Shown: positions 16,466-25,253, counted from the stretch's first letter. The stretch is DNA of 64,000 nucleotides from Planctomycetota bacterium (GCA_016745075.1 JADGDD010000002.1:256034-320033); one strand, 5' to 3'. Made by a program: numbers and translations. Notes: generated from the letters alone by a model not told the origin.

Positions 16466-17788
16466 ATGGAAAATAAAGAGCCTGCTTCCACAGCACCACA
16501 TGATAGCGGCGAATGGCTACATGCACTTGCAACAAGACTGTTTCCGATTTGTAGAAGCATTACTGGTGCCGGTTTTCGTGAGAGTCTCGATATTATTGGT
16601 GAACAGATAAATGACCTAAGCGTTAAAAGCGTTCCATCTGGCACGGAAGTATTTGACTGGACGGTTCCAGATGAATGGAATATACGTGATGCGTATATAG
16701 AGACACCAAGCGGTGAACGTATCTGCCAGCTCAAGGACCATAACTTACATGTTATGGGCTACTCACTGCCAATAGATCAAGAACTGTCCTTAGAAGCATT
16801 GAATGAGCATTTGTACTCTATGGAAGACCAGCCAGAGGCCATTCCCTACATCACATCCTATTACACCAAACGGTGGGGTTTTTGTTTAAAGCATGAACAG
16901 CGAGAGCAGCTTCAGCTGGGTACGTACCGTGTGCATATCGACTCCACACTTGAGCCGGGAGAACTGAATTACGGTGAAGTGATTATTCCTGGTGAAACCG
17001 ATGAAGAAGTTTTCATCAGCACCTATCTCTGCCATCCATCGATGGGTAACAATGAACTGTCAGGCCCAGTGGTTGCGGTGGGTTTGATCCGTTGGCTTCA
17101 GTCTTTGCCTAAGCGGCGGTATACCTATCGGATTGCCATCGTGCCGGAAACAATTGGCAGTATTGTTTATCTCAGTCGCAACCTCAATCATCTTCAAAAA
17201 CATGTGGTAGCAGGATTCAATCTGACCTGTGTTGGTGATAATAATCGCTACAGCTATATGCCCAGCCGCGCTGAGAACACCTTATCCGATAGAGTGTTGC
17301 AGCATGCTTTAAAACATACTGATCCAGACTATCATCGTTATAGTTACTTAACTCGTGGAAGTGACGAGCGGCAATATTGCAGTCCAGGTGTGGATTTACC
17401 TGTGGCATCTTTTCTGCGCAGTAAATATGGAACGTTCCCTGAGTATCATACCTCGTTAGATGATATGTCATTTATTTCAGCCGAGGGGCTGGAAAGTAGC
17501 GTTCAACTTATGCAAAGAGTGTGCTTAATCTTGGAGAATAATCTTTTTTGGCAGACAACGGTTCCTTGCGAGCCACAACTGGGTAAACGCGGTTTGTATC
17601 CCACCATCAGCATGAAAAATAATTATGATCCAATTCGTAAAATGATGAATTTTATTGGTTATGCTGACGGCAAGCGAGACCTTATCGATATAGCAGAAAA
17701 AATTGGTCATCCAGCAGATGAATTGATTGAGCTTGCTGGACAGATGCAAGAAAACGGTTTATTTGCAGGCCATAGCAATCCGCAGTAA
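16466..17788 (+). CDS. DUF4910/DUF2172 aminopeptidase-like protein, Cj1295-like flagellin glycan modification
   Basis: The 440-residue protein belongs to the M28-like family (DUF4910 with an inserted DUF2172 domain and a winged-helix tail). Conserved elements include RLFPICRSITGAGFRESL near the start, STYLCHPSMGNNELSG with a candidate metal-binding His and Glu, VPETIGSIVYL, TRGSDERQYCSPGVDLP and FPEYHTSLDDMSF. In Campylobacter jejuni the relative Cj1295 is needed to place a di-O-methylglyceric acid group on flagellar pseudaminic acid, so a role in decorating the flagellin sugar is likely here; the reaction is not known to me. ATG 16466 is preferred over 16457 because AAGGA lies 9 bases before it. 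It is convergent with the AAC(3) gene, 12 bases away. Confidence 0.75.
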   Translation: MENKEPASTAPHDSGEWLHALATRLFPICRSITGAGFRESLDIIGEQINDLSVKSVPSGTEVFDWTVPDEWNIRDAYIETPSGERICQLKDHNLHVMGYSLPIDQELSLEALNEHLYSMEDQPEAIPYITSYYTKRWGFCLKHEQREQLQLGTYRVHIDSTLEPGELNYGEVIIPGETDEEVFISTYLCHPSMGNNELSGPVVAVGLIRWLQSLPKRRYTYRIAIVPETIGSIVYLSRNLNHLQKHVVAGFNLTCVGDNNRYSYMPSRAENTLSDRVLQHALKHTDPDYHRYSYLTRGSDERQYCSPGVDLPVASFLRSKYGTFPEYHTSLDDMSFISAEGLESSVQLMQRVCLILENNLFWQTTVPCEPQLGKRGLYPTISMKNNYDPIRKMMNFIGYADGKRDLIDIAEKIGHPADELIELAGQMQENGLFAGHSNPQ

Positions 17789-17800
17789 CGGGTTGTTTAT

Positions 17801-18595
17801 TTACTCAGGAATAATTCCATGTGGGTATTGGCTTGAATCCAGCATGGTATAGATATTTCGTGTGAGTTGATCACCGACAAAACCAAGCCAATCTTGTCCA
17901 CGTAGAGACATATGTTTGCCGTGGCCGTATGGTACGGCAGTGCTGACTCCGGCGGCTTCCATGGCAAGTCCCATTGGTTCACGGTCGGTGATGGTGGCAC
18001 CATAGATATCTTCATTTCTGGCATAATGCATAGCAGAATCGGTATACTCTGTGCCATCGCTACCACGAATGGTCCCTGTATACAAAATATCTAAACGGTA
18101 TGGAACCTGTGCAAGGTGTTCAATATGTAAAAAGCCAGTCAACCCTGTGCTATAGGTAATACCAATGGCAACAAAGGTAATATTGTCATCAAACAAACGA
18201 GCGTAAGGGGAGTTAGCACCAAAACAGGCGTGGCCATCACGTTGCATATAGTGAGCCGCTTTGGGGCCAATAGCTGCCATAGAAAAGAGTGGATCTGGAC
18301 AGCGAACCGCTTCAGGTTGTTTTCTAACAAACTCAGAAAAGACACCAATGTTAACCGCCGAAGGTGTTTCTTGGACATCAAATAATTCATCACGCCGGAA
18401 AGAATAAGTGAAAGTCGGTACAATAAGAGTACCATCAGGGCCAAGACATTCCATCACTGTGTCGTAAAATCCTTTAATGCCGCCCTCAATGAGGCCCAGT
18501 GAAAACAGTGCTGAATGAATCATGACTGTGTGCCCAGAACGTACGCCAAGGTCATGCAGTAATATTTTGAGAGTGGCCAATGGTGTGCGTATCAT
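17801..18595 (-). CDS. AAC(3)-type acyltransferase
   Basis: The 264-residue protein is a full-length member of the aminoglycoside 3-N-acetyltransferase fold family. Typical segments are VMIHSALFSLGLIEGG, GTLIVPTFTYSF, CPDPLFSMAAIGPKA and the late histidine region HIEHLAQVPYR. Many members are not resistance enzymes but transfer acyl groups to amines in surface-sugar and flagellar pathways; C. jejuni has such genes (Cj1296/Cj1297) beside Cj1295. Its start overlaps the ligase stop (ATGA), and it is the last gene of an operon that makes an ACP-bound acyl group. I therefore infer that it moves that group from the carrier onto the amino group of a sugar. Confidence 0.8.
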   Translation of the reverse strand: MIRTPLATLKILLHDLGVRSGHTVMIHSALFSLGLIEGGIKGFYDTVMECLGPDGTLIVPTFTYSFRRDELFDVQETPSAVNIGVFSEFVRKQPEAVRCPDPLFSMAAIGPKAAHYMQRDGHACFGANSPYARLFDDNITFVAIGITYSTGLTGFLHIEHLAQVPYRLDILYTGTIRGSDGTEYTDSAMHYARNEDIYGATITDREPMGLAMEAAGVSTAVPYGHGKHMSLRGQDWLGFVGDQLTRNIYTMLDSSQYPHGIIPE

Positions 18596-20169
18596 TTTGT
18601 GCTCACTCCGTTTTCGTTTAATTGTAATTCTTTGAGCGAGGCTTCTTTGACCTGTATGCGATTAATTTTCCCTTCGTTGCCAGTAGATGGAAAATCTCGG
18701 TGATGAACCATGTATTTCGGCAGCATATGGCTTGGCAAAACAGTTTTTAGGAACCGGCGCAGGAGGGATGGCGCAATGACTGCTCTGTTGGTGGTCGTGT
18801 AGGCGACCACAATATCTTGACCGACTTCAATGTTTTCAACACCAAACACGACGCAGTTGTCTACCTCTTCGTGTTGTTCAACCGCTTCTTCTACTTCGGT
18901 TGGACTAATGCGGATACCGTTGTTTTTGAGCATACCATCAATACGGTTAATAAAGGTGATGTAGCCTTCACTATCTGCGGTAACCATATCGCCGCTATAA
19001 ACGAGAATTTCCCCCGGATAATCTGGATGGGTCCGGAAACGTTTGGCCGTATTTTCTGGGTCGTTCCAATATCCTCTGGTAATACAACCACCACGGTGGA
19101 CCAATTCTCCAGGTGTTCCTGGCTCACAACATTTTCCCTGCTCATTCAGAACTAATATTTCCACATCTGGAATAGCTTTGCCAATGGAGAGTGGTCGGTT
19201 GTGAATTTGATCGGGTGGTAAATAGGTAGAACGGAAGGCCTCAGTGAGCCCATACATGGAATAAAAAACAGATTTTGGAAAATGCTTTTCAATATTGCCA
19301 AGCATGCCGGAAGAAACACGGCCGCCGCTAGAACAAACATAGCGTATTGAATTCAGATCAAATCGATGGTTATGATCACAAAGGCGCGGATCAAACATTT
19401 TGGTCATGAGAGCCGGCATCACTGGAAGTACGGTAATGCTATTGCGTGCAAGAAAGGCAAGGCATTCATTGGGCAGGACTAAATCATGCAGATGTAAGCT
19501 ACAGCCAATGAGCAGTGTCTGCCATAATTGATTAAGTCCGTAATCAAAATTAAATGAGAGCACCCCAGCAATCCGATCATTTTCATGTGTCCCTAAATAA
19601 TTAGAAACAATGTGGGCCCCTTCAGCTAAGTTTCTATGCGTTACCATAATGCCTTTGGGTCTGCCAGTAGAACCGGAGGAATAAATAATAGCGGCTACAT
19701 CAACGCCAAGTCGAGTAAAGGGCGGTGGCGTTGCTGAAAGATGTTTGCTCAAATATGGAAGGTGTGGGTATTCATCTATAAGTGCACCACTGCCAATAAT
19801 GAGTTGGGCCATGTCAGCAAATGGAGTTACTTCAGACAGCCGTTTCTCATCAGTAATGACAAAGCGCATGCCACTGTCATTCATAATATGTTTGATGTTA
19901 TCAGGTTTGAGGGTTGGCAAAATGGGGACAAAAATCGCATTCACATAGAGCGAGCCTAATATGGCGATGACTTGATCTGATGATTTAGACATGCAGATGC
20001 CAATACGGTCACCTTTTTTTACGCCAAGGTCATGAAGCGCTTGAGCGCTAGATTGTGCACGGGTGGCTAGTGCTCCAAATTGAAGTTCGGTATCGCCATC
20101 GACCAGCGCAACTGTATCTGAACGAACAGATGCAGAATGTTCAAGAAATGCTAAAACTGAGAACAACAT
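18592..20169 (-). CDS. AMP-forming acyl/amino acid ligase (adenylation enzyme)
   Basis: This 525-residue member of the ANL superfamily has the phosphate-binding motif IIYSSGSTGRPKGI at about residues 161-174, the A5 region YSMYGLTEAFRST, YSGDMVTADSEGY and the hinge-following GRI-like segment NRIDGMLKNNGIRISP. The C-terminal lysine region EGKINRIQVKE is present, so it looks active. It would activate a carboxylic or amino acid as the adenylate and load it onto the ACP encoded two genes upstream. Substrate cannot be read by eye. The similar amino-acid-activating enzyme Cj1307 sits in the C. jejuni flagellin modification locus. AAAGGAT precedes the ATG. Confidence 0.85.
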   Translation of the reverse strand: MLFSVLAFLEHSASVRSDTVALVDGDTELQFGALATRAQSSAQALHDLGVKKGDRIGICMSKSSDQVIAILGSLYVNAIFVPILPTLKPDNIKHIMNDSGMRFVITDEKRLSEVTPFADMAQLIIGSGALIDEYPHLPYLSKHLSATPPPFTRLGVDVAAIIYSSGSTGRPKGIMVTHRNLAEGAHIVSNYLGTHENDRIAGVLSFNFDYGLNQLWQTLLIGCSLHLHDLVLPNECLAFLARNSITVLPVMPALMTKMFDPRLCDHNHRFDLNSIRYVCSSGGRVSSGMLGNIEKHFPKSVFYSMYGLTEAFRSTYLPPDQIHNRPLSIGKAIPDVEILVLNEQGKCCEPGTPGELVHRGGCITRGYWNDPENTAKRFRTHPDYPGEILVYSGDMVTADSEGYITFINRIDGMLKNNGIRISPTEVEEAVEQHEEVDNCVVFGVENIEVGQDIVVAYTTTNRAVIAPSLLRRFLKTVLPSHMLPKYMVHHRDFPSTGNEGKINRIQVKEASLKELQLNENGVSTK

Positions 20170-20193
20170 GGTGGATCCTTTTGTAAAACTTTT

Positions 20194-20943
20194 TTATAAG
20201 ACAGGGCAGCTTTGGAGATGTTTGGTCATTTCCTCGGCGCAGGCGCAGGGATTATCTAACATCGGAAAATGAGCCGCTTTTGCTATCTCCGCAATTTTGA
20301 TGCCATGTTTTGTCAGCAGGGTTCGGCCTTCATCCCATTCAGGGCTTTCAGCACCACGTAGATAGAGAACACGATCGTGCAGAGCTGCAAGTGTCTGCAA
20401 AACCTGTCCAGATTTGATGACCTGAAGTGCATCTGCGGCGTACTGTGGCAGAGCTGTATGATCAAATTGGGTAAAGCCTTCGGCCCAGAGTCCAATTTCT
20501 TCAGCGGGGTGTTTATTCTGAAGTTGGGTGCGTAAGATTAAAGCAGCATTTTTTTTGTATCGTCGAGCCCAAGATGCGTATTTTTGCGTATCCATGGCAA
20601 TAATGTCATGGCTCCAAGTGGCATCTATTGGCAGGAGGTTTCCTTCTAGCAAAATGATAGCGCGTGGATGCTGGCCTGTTTTTGCAAGTAGGGATGATAG
20701 CAAGCCGCTGGCTAGAGAGTGGACAACCAGAACGGTGTTGCTCCAATTATAGTCATTCATACATCTCACAATATGAGTCGTACATTGCTCTATATCTTGG
20801 TATCCTGTTGTCTGTTGTGCGCCAAATCCAGGTAAGTCAGGCGTTATTGCAGGACCTTCTATGATGTTGGCTAAAGGCCCCCAGATGGTTTGTGAGAGAC
20901 CAAGCCCGTGTAGCATCAGCCACGGTGTTGTATGTATGGGCAT
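20194..20943 (-). CDS. alpha/beta hydrolase, possible thioesterase or editing enzyme
   Basis: The 249-residue protein has the alpha/beta hydrolase pattern: an oxyanion-loop segment LMLHGLGLSQTIWGPL, PDLPGFG, a nucleophile elbow LVVHSLASGL with Ser76, and a late KAAHFPMLDNP that supplies the catalytic His. The elbow is HSLAS rather than the common GHSLG. It resembles BioH-like esterases. Between the ACP and ligase genes it may clear wrongly loaded carrier or release the product; this is inferred from place only. There is a 6-base gap after the ACP stop and no visible ribosome binding site, so translation is probably coupled. Confidence 0.72.
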   Translation of the reverse strand: MPIHTTPWLMLHGLGLSQTIWGPLANIIEGPAITPDLPGFGAQQTTGYQDIEQCTTHIVRCMNDYNWSNTVLVVHSLASGLLSSLLAKTGQHPRAIILLEGNLLPIDATWSHDIIAMDTQKYASWARRYKKNAALILRTQLQNKHPAEEIGLWAEGFTQFDHTALPQYAADALQVIKSGQVLQTLAALHDRVLYLRGAESPEWDEGRTLLTKHGIKIAEIAKAAHFPMLDNPCACAEEMTKHLQSCPVL

Positions 20944-20949
20944 TATTGT

Positions 20950-21174
20950 TTATTTATTTTCTACAAGTGCTGCTATAGTGGCAATGTTTTTGAAGTTTGC
21001 AGCGGTGATGGTGCTGGCATCAAAATCTATGGAGAGTTCATCTTCCAAAAAACCAATTAATTCCACAATACCAAGCGAATCAATAATGCCAGATTCAAGG
21101 AGGTCGGCATTCATCTCAAATGGTCCGTACTGTTCTTGTAAGTAGGTATGTATCTGTGTTGATAGGTCAGACAT
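20950..21174 (-). CDS. acyl carrier protein (dedicated)
   Basis: The 74-residue acidic protein has the carrier signature GIIDSLGIVEL with the phosphopantetheine Ser at position 33 and four-helix ACP length. The surrounding residues differ from the fatty-acid ACP consensus (DSLD), which suggests a specialised carrier. GAGGAGA lies 7 bases before the ATG. It sits between the glutamate mutase genes and an adenylating ligase, so it is likely to hold the activated amino or hydroxy acid made by this operon. A phosphopantetheinyl transferase is not present in the window and would be supplied from elsewhere. Confidence 0.9.
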   Translation of the reverse strand: MSDLSTQIHTYLQEQYGPFEMNADLLESGIIDSLGIVELIGFLEDELSIDFDASTITAANFKNIATIAALVENK

Positions 21175-21186
21175 GCGTGTGTCTCC

Positions 21187-22437
21187 TCATTCTGGCGATT
21201 GTAATAATTTCATGCCTTCAATCCAGATACGATATTCCGAATCGAATAAGACGCGGGTGTTTTGTGCGCCGCATATGGCAAGGATGGATTGCAAGTTGTC
21301 TTTGTTGCAGAGTTGAGATGCGCCACCAGTCACACAGACAACGGCTGTCTTTGCGAGTTGTAAGTGGTGTTGCCCGCGCTCTCCATTTCTACAGTCGGAA
21401 AGAGCCATAAAAAAACAGGCTTCTGCAAGAAAGTCGTTGTTAACCCACTCCCAGTTGCGGTCACGTAAGGCCATATATTTTTCTTCTACAGAGTCAGGGA
21501 AGACGACTTGTAGGAAGAGTGTCAGGTCGTTACAATTGGCTAAAGCTTCTAACAAGCGTTCACGAGAAACCGCGATGCCGTAATTGGTGTAAACATGCCG
21601 ATTCGTGCTAGATTGGGAGGAACAGCCAGTATTATCTGCTATTAATTCTCCGCCGTAATACATGTCGGTAGTGGCTCCACCAATATCTAATAAAACCATG
21701 GGTGAGAGCATACAGAAATCGGTTTGTTGTGCCATAATTGCGCCATATGCTTTTTCAACGATGGCTGGAGTTGGCAGCACAGGGGTGAGGCTGCGTGTTT
21801 TAATAGCATGTAGTTCGTCTTCTTGTACCAGGTCATTAATGTATGCGTTGCGGATAATATTGATAAGCTCATCACCGTTGTAGCGCAAATTATCCTGCAT
21901 GATATTTTCTACACAAATAGCTTTTGGAAAATAATCAGGAACTATCGTTTGTAGCGCAGTATTACCCGCAAAGAGTACGGTCGAGTAGGAAAAACGAGCG
22001 GCAGCAATGTTGGTAAGCCATTGGTGATCATGTTCGCTTATGGCGTGGTTTGTTTTTCCAACAATAAGGAGGAGGTCAACCGCTTTGCAGGTGCCGGTTG
22101 CTACGTCTGCAAGCGTGCCAGCCCATAAAACATTTGCCCCTGCACTCATAACGGCAAGCGATGCATAGTTAGCGCTATAGCGTTTGGTATAGGCAATAAT
22201 ACCTACTTTTAAGCCGCCGTTTGCCGATGAACATATTTTTGCCACATCACGTTCATCAGTAAATCCCAGCTCGTCATCAAGTATTTTTTGCGCCTGCAAA
22301 CCAACCGGTATAGTGTAGTCTCTGCCAAAATACCCAGCATCAGTCATTGTTTGTGTGTGATCAAAGCGCATGTACTTAATAACGGTAGAACCGAGGTCTA
22401 TGCAGATGGTTGATCCGAGTGGCTTATCGTTTTTCAT
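21187..22437 (-). CDS. glmL: glutamate mutase accessory protein GlmL/MutL (actin-like ATPase)
   Basis: The 416-residue protein has the ASKHA ATPase fold: ICIDLGSTVIKYMRF at the N-terminus, VLLDIGGATTDMYYGG as the second phosphate loop, and VVCVTGGASQL near the end. GlmL-type proteins accompany adenosylcobalamin-dependent glutamate mutases and are thought to reactivate the enzyme when its cofactor is damaged. The ATG overlaps the stop of glmE (ATGA). The central region also holds the family's long insert around VDLLLIVGKTNHAI. All three mutase genes being present argues for a working enzyme. Confidence 0.88.
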   Translation of the reverse strand: MKNDKPLGSTICIDLGSTVIKYMRFDHTQTMTDAGYFGRDYTIPVGLQAQKILDDELGFTDERDVAKICSSANGGLKVGIIAYTKRYSANYASLAVMSAGANVLWAGTLADVATGTCKAVDLLLIVGKTNHAISEHDHQWLTNIAAARFSYSTVLFAGNTALQTIVPDYFPKAICVENIMQDNLRYNGDELINIIRNAYINDLVQEDELHAIKTRSLTPVLPTPAIVEKAYGAIMAQQTDFCMLSPMVLLDIGGATTDMYYGGELIADNTGCSSQSSTNRHVYTNYGIAVSRERLLEALANCNDLTLFLQVVFPDSVEEKYMALRDRNWEWVNNDFLAEACFFMALSDCRNGERGQHHLQLAKTAVVCVTGGASQLCNKDNLQSILAICGAQNTRVLFDSEYRIWIEGMKLLQSPE

Positions 22438-23834
22438 AGGTAAGATTTCCGTACCATAAGCATGACATCGTAGAGCATAGTATCTAAACCAACATTTTCC
22501 TGACGGTTACTTAGTTTCTGTTGTTCTCGTTTGAGGAAAGATTCTGGCAGTGGAACTTTTCCTTGGTCTGCAATACGAATGGCATCATCGTTATCACGAA
22601 CAGTCCAGAGTTCGCCACGGTTTTCTTGGTGAGGGGCAAAGGGAATGTCAATTATTCCCGTTCGGACTGCGGAGGCTACGCGATCCCACAAGGCAATACC
22701 TCTGAGTTGCAGAATGTTTTCAAGGATGGTATTGGCTGCTGTTGCAATGTGCGCCGATTCTTCGTCCGTATTGAGGCCAGTGCAACCGGCCAAGCTCTGT
22801 GATAAACGCAAAGCAAATTTTGTCACTTTTACGGCATCTGCATTGCTATTTGAATCCGGTATGCCAAGCGCTTCGGTTCGCGTTTTAATAACGATTTTAT
22901 CTGCTGCAATAAGAGCAGCGGTTACAGCGCCCTGTGTAATGAGGGCTTCTGCATGTATACGTTCAACGGGAAAAGCTCCCATCCACTGATGGAAAACCAA
23001 TCGCACATCCACATTAGTATACCCCAGTTGATCAAGCCATTTTTGAGTAGTTTCACGCAAGGCGGTTGCGGTGGCAATATCTTGTGCCATGGAACCTGTT
23101 TGTGAAAAACTAACGGAAAAAGAGCGTACACCTTGTTCAGCAGCAAGTAATAATTCCAGCACTTGAATGGCTACAACCATGCAGGGTGGAACCATGGTAG
23201 CTGTTAATGGGCCAAAACTTTCGCGGTGAATGCGGCGTTCATCTGTAGAATAATAGGCACAGAGGCGATCAATATATTGCCAATTTAATAAAGCACGATC
23301 AATCGGATACGAACGTGAATACGGCAAACAATAACAAATACCCCCGCCTTCAATTTCGGTAATGCCAGCATCAAGTGCGGCTTCAACTAAGACACGCGCA
23401 TCTGGTGTGCCATGACGGAGGCTGACTGGTTTATTGATGTCTGTAAATAAACTACGGGTGAGTAAAGCGCCGTGGGCAAGCAATGGGTAGCCATTAAGCA
23501 GGTTTTCGTTGCGTTCTTCGCATTGTTCTAACAGGGTGGCTGCACGCTCGTAATCATTTTGCCTCGTGTGGCTATCTATGGTTAGTGGTAAAAAATCTGC
23601 CCCAGCAACATCTAATTCGTGAGTTAATTGGGCTTGGTCATCAAATAAAGCAAAGCCACCACGTGGTTGTAAAATAGGATGTTCACCACGGTTTTGGAAG
23701 GCAGATGCGGCATAGCGAGATTCTGGTAATTGTGCCAGAAAGGCAGCGCCATCCGCAGCATCTACCTCTGCAAGTAACGGAGATTGCCGTACTGTTTCTC
23801 GTTGTTTAATAAAAATGTCTGATGGTATTTGCAC
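22434..23834 (-). CDS. glmE: glutamate mutase (methylaspartate mutase) epsilon subunit
   Basis: GlmE is the TIM-barrel subunit that binds glutamate and, with GlmS and coenzyme B12, rearranges L-glutamate to (2S,3S)-3-methylaspartate. The 466-residue length fits (family about 470-490). Seen elements include HPILQPRGGFALFDDQ near the start, FLPLTIDSHTRQNDYERAA, NGYPLLAHGA, RHGTPDARVLVEAAL, SFGPLTATMVPP and QTGSMAQDIATA. The start is GTG at 23834, 15 bases after glmS. The gene order S-E-L differs from the clostridial catabolic order, and no methylaspartate ammonia-lyase follows. Confidence 0.93.
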   Translation of the reverse strand: MQIPSDIFIKQRETVRQSPLLAEVDAADGAAFLAQLPESRYAASAFQNRGEHPILQPRGGFALFDDQAQLTHELDVAGADFLPLTIDSHTRQNDYERAATLLEQCEERNENLLNGYPLLAHGALLTRSLFTDINKPVSLRHGTPDARVLVEAALDAGITEIEGGGICYCLPYSRSYPIDRALLNWQYIDRLCAYYSTDERRIHRESFGPLTATMVPPCMVVAIQVLELLLAAEQGVRSFSVSFSQTGSMAQDIATATALRETTQKWLDQLGYTNVDVRLVFHQWMGAFPVERIHAEALITQGAVTAALIAADKIVIKTRTEALGIPDSNSNADAVKVTKFALRLSQSLAGCTGLNTDEESAHIATAANTILENILQLRGIALWDRVASAVRTGIIDIPFAPHQENRGELWTVRDNDDAIRIADQGKVPLPESFLKREQQKLSNRQENVGLDTMLYDVMLMVRKSYL

Positions 23835-23849
23835 AGTCGTTCTGTCTTT

Positions 23850-24266
23850 TTATTGTGCTAAATCTTGTGCAATATCGGTGAGAAAAATATCCATGCTTTC
23901 AGGACGGTGATAGGCGCGTGAAAAACCCATATCACAAAACTTTGCTTCAACACGTTCACGTGGTTGATCGCCAATGGCCAAATTTCCGCCAATATATAAG
24001 AAGGCATCTTTCAGGCCGCGTGTAGTCAATTCTTCACGCAGTGAATGAACCCAGTCTTCTCCTTCACCGTTAATGGTGCTCACAATGACTGCATCTGCAT
24101 CATGCTCAACGGCGGCATCAATAAAATCTTCAGGGAAAGTATTAACGCCAATATTGCAAACATCGTAACCAGCGTTGCGCAAGCCACGTTCAAGCACTTT
24201 GTTGGCGACCACATGAATATCGTTGCCAATAACACCAATGACTAAGCGATGTTCGTGCACGATCAT
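23850..24266 (-). CDS. glmS: glutamate mutase sigma subunit, cobalamin-binding
   Basis: The 138-residue protein is the B12-binding Rossmann-like subunit. The cofactor motif is present as D16-x-H18, with the cobalt-ligating His, then S63-T-I65 and G93-G94 at the expected distances (41 and 27 residues). Two positions vary: the G of DxHxxG is Ala21 and the L of SxL is Ile65. The lines IGVNTFPEDFIDAAV and STINGEGE otherwise follow known GlmS closely. The gene begins with ATG one base from the methyltransferase stop. The variations are mild and probably tolerated, but they could affect base-off B12 binding. Confidence 0.92.
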   Translation of the reverse strand: MIVHEHRLVIGVIGNDIHVVANKVLERGLRNAGYDVCNIGVNTFPEDFIDAAVEHDADAVIVSTINGEGEDWVHSLREELTTRGLKDAFLYIGGNLAIGDQPRERVEAKFCDMGFSRAYHRPESMDIFLTDIAQDLAQ

Positions 24267-24989
24267 TTAGCGGCCGTCGTTTTTCGTATGTGCGACAATA
24301 ACATATTCGGAAATTTCTTCTCGGTCGCTTAGTCGTTCAGGGCCGCTGTAGACCGTTTTGAGACTATGCTCTCTGATGCTGTCAATTTCCCAGTTTTCAT
24401 TAAAGAGTCCAACTAATTCATTGAGGCTGAACAAGTGGCGGTGGCCTTGATCTTTAAACAATCCTTGTGAAAAATTATTCCAATCACCATTTTTTTGATA
24501 ACGACCGTAGCGTGCATCTGGATGGTGGTCAGTAAAATTAATGCCAAAATAACTACCGCCAGGTTTTAAAATCCGATTAAATTCTTGGACATTTTTTTCT
24601 ATCTGTATCCAAGGAGATTGGCAGAGTGATTCTCTGTCAATAATGGCATCAAATAAGTCATCTTCAAAGGGAAGTGTTTTACCATCAATTAACACAAAGC
24701 GGTCGGAAGAGATTTCTATGCCTTCAGATGCTATCTTACGTTCGGTAATATCGAGGGCAGATTGAGCAATGTCGCAAGCGTATCCATCAAAGCCTTCTCG
24801 TTTAAGAAACCAGAAATTATTGCCACCACCGCAGCCGTAGTCTAGGATCTTAATGCCAGCTCGTTGCTCTACTTTTGAAAAGCGGCGCATAATCATACTG
24901 ACAATCAAATCAAAAGGCCACTTGGCGACACGTGCATCTGCTTGGTAGCGTTTCTCCCATATCACGTCGTTTGCCTTATCGTCTGCCAC
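24267..24989 (-). CDS. SAM-dependent methyltransferase at the head of the glutamate mutase operon
   Basis: This class I methyltransferase has motif I ILDYGCGGGNNFWFL, the acidic loop DGYACDIAQSALDI and the post-I region FDAIIDRESLCQSP, then FNRILKPGGSYFGINF. I prefer the GTG at 24989 as start because GAGGGAG lies 6 bases before it, giving 240 residues; an ATG at 25034 would add 15 residues but has no clear ribosome binding site. The substrate is unknown. As first gene of the operon it may N- or O-methylate the amino acid or the finished sugar group. Methylated acyl groups are known on flagellar nonulosonic acids in Campylobacter and Clostridium botulinum. Confidence 0.75.
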   Translation of the reverse strand: MADDKANDVIWEKRYQADARVAKWPFDLIVSMIMRRFSKVEQRAGIKILDYGCGGGNNFWFLKREGFDGYACDIAQSALDITERKIASEGIEISSDRFVLIDGKTLPFEDDLFDAIIDRESLCQSPWIQIEKNVQEFNRILKPGGSYFGINFTDHHPDARYGRYQKNGDWNNFSQGLFKDQGHRHLFSLNELVGLFNENWEIDSIREHSLKTVYSGPERLSDREEISEYVIVAHTKNDGR

Positions 24990-25205
24990 TATGATCTCCC
25001 TCTTCTCGTAATTTGTTAAATACTGACAACTCATTTTAGTCCGTCAATCCTCAATAAGAAAAGTAGAAGACAAAACTCATGAGTGGGTAAGTAGTTACAG
25101 AAAAAAGGGCAACAATCTTCAATAAAGAAAAATATTCGCTCATTAGACCTTATTGAAACAAAAGATTCAAAAAATGGGCTATGGAGCATGCAGAAATGTT
25201 CTTCC

Positions 25206-25232
25206 TTAAGTAGTGGGGAAACTGGCCGATAC
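25206..25232 (+). promoter_or_regulatory. sigma-28 promoter of flaG
   Basis: The site reads TTAAGTAG-N11-GCCGATAC. The -10 element matches the consensus at seven of eight positions and the spacer is 11 bases. Transcription would begin about 15 bases before the flaG ATG, just leaving room for the GGAGG. Confidence 0.82.
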
Positions 25233-25253
25233 TATTAAATACGGAGGTCTATC

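Noticed and set aside
17801..18595. Aminoglycoside resistance gene
   Set aside because: The protein has the AAC(3) fold, but its operon with ACP, ligase and mutase and its flagellar setting point to sugar acylation rather than drug resistance.
21187..24266. Glutamate fermentation by the methylaspartate pathway
   Set aside because: No methylaspartate ammonia-lyase, mesaconase or citramalate lyase genes are nearby, and the genes are embedded in a flagellar island with carrier-protein chemistry.
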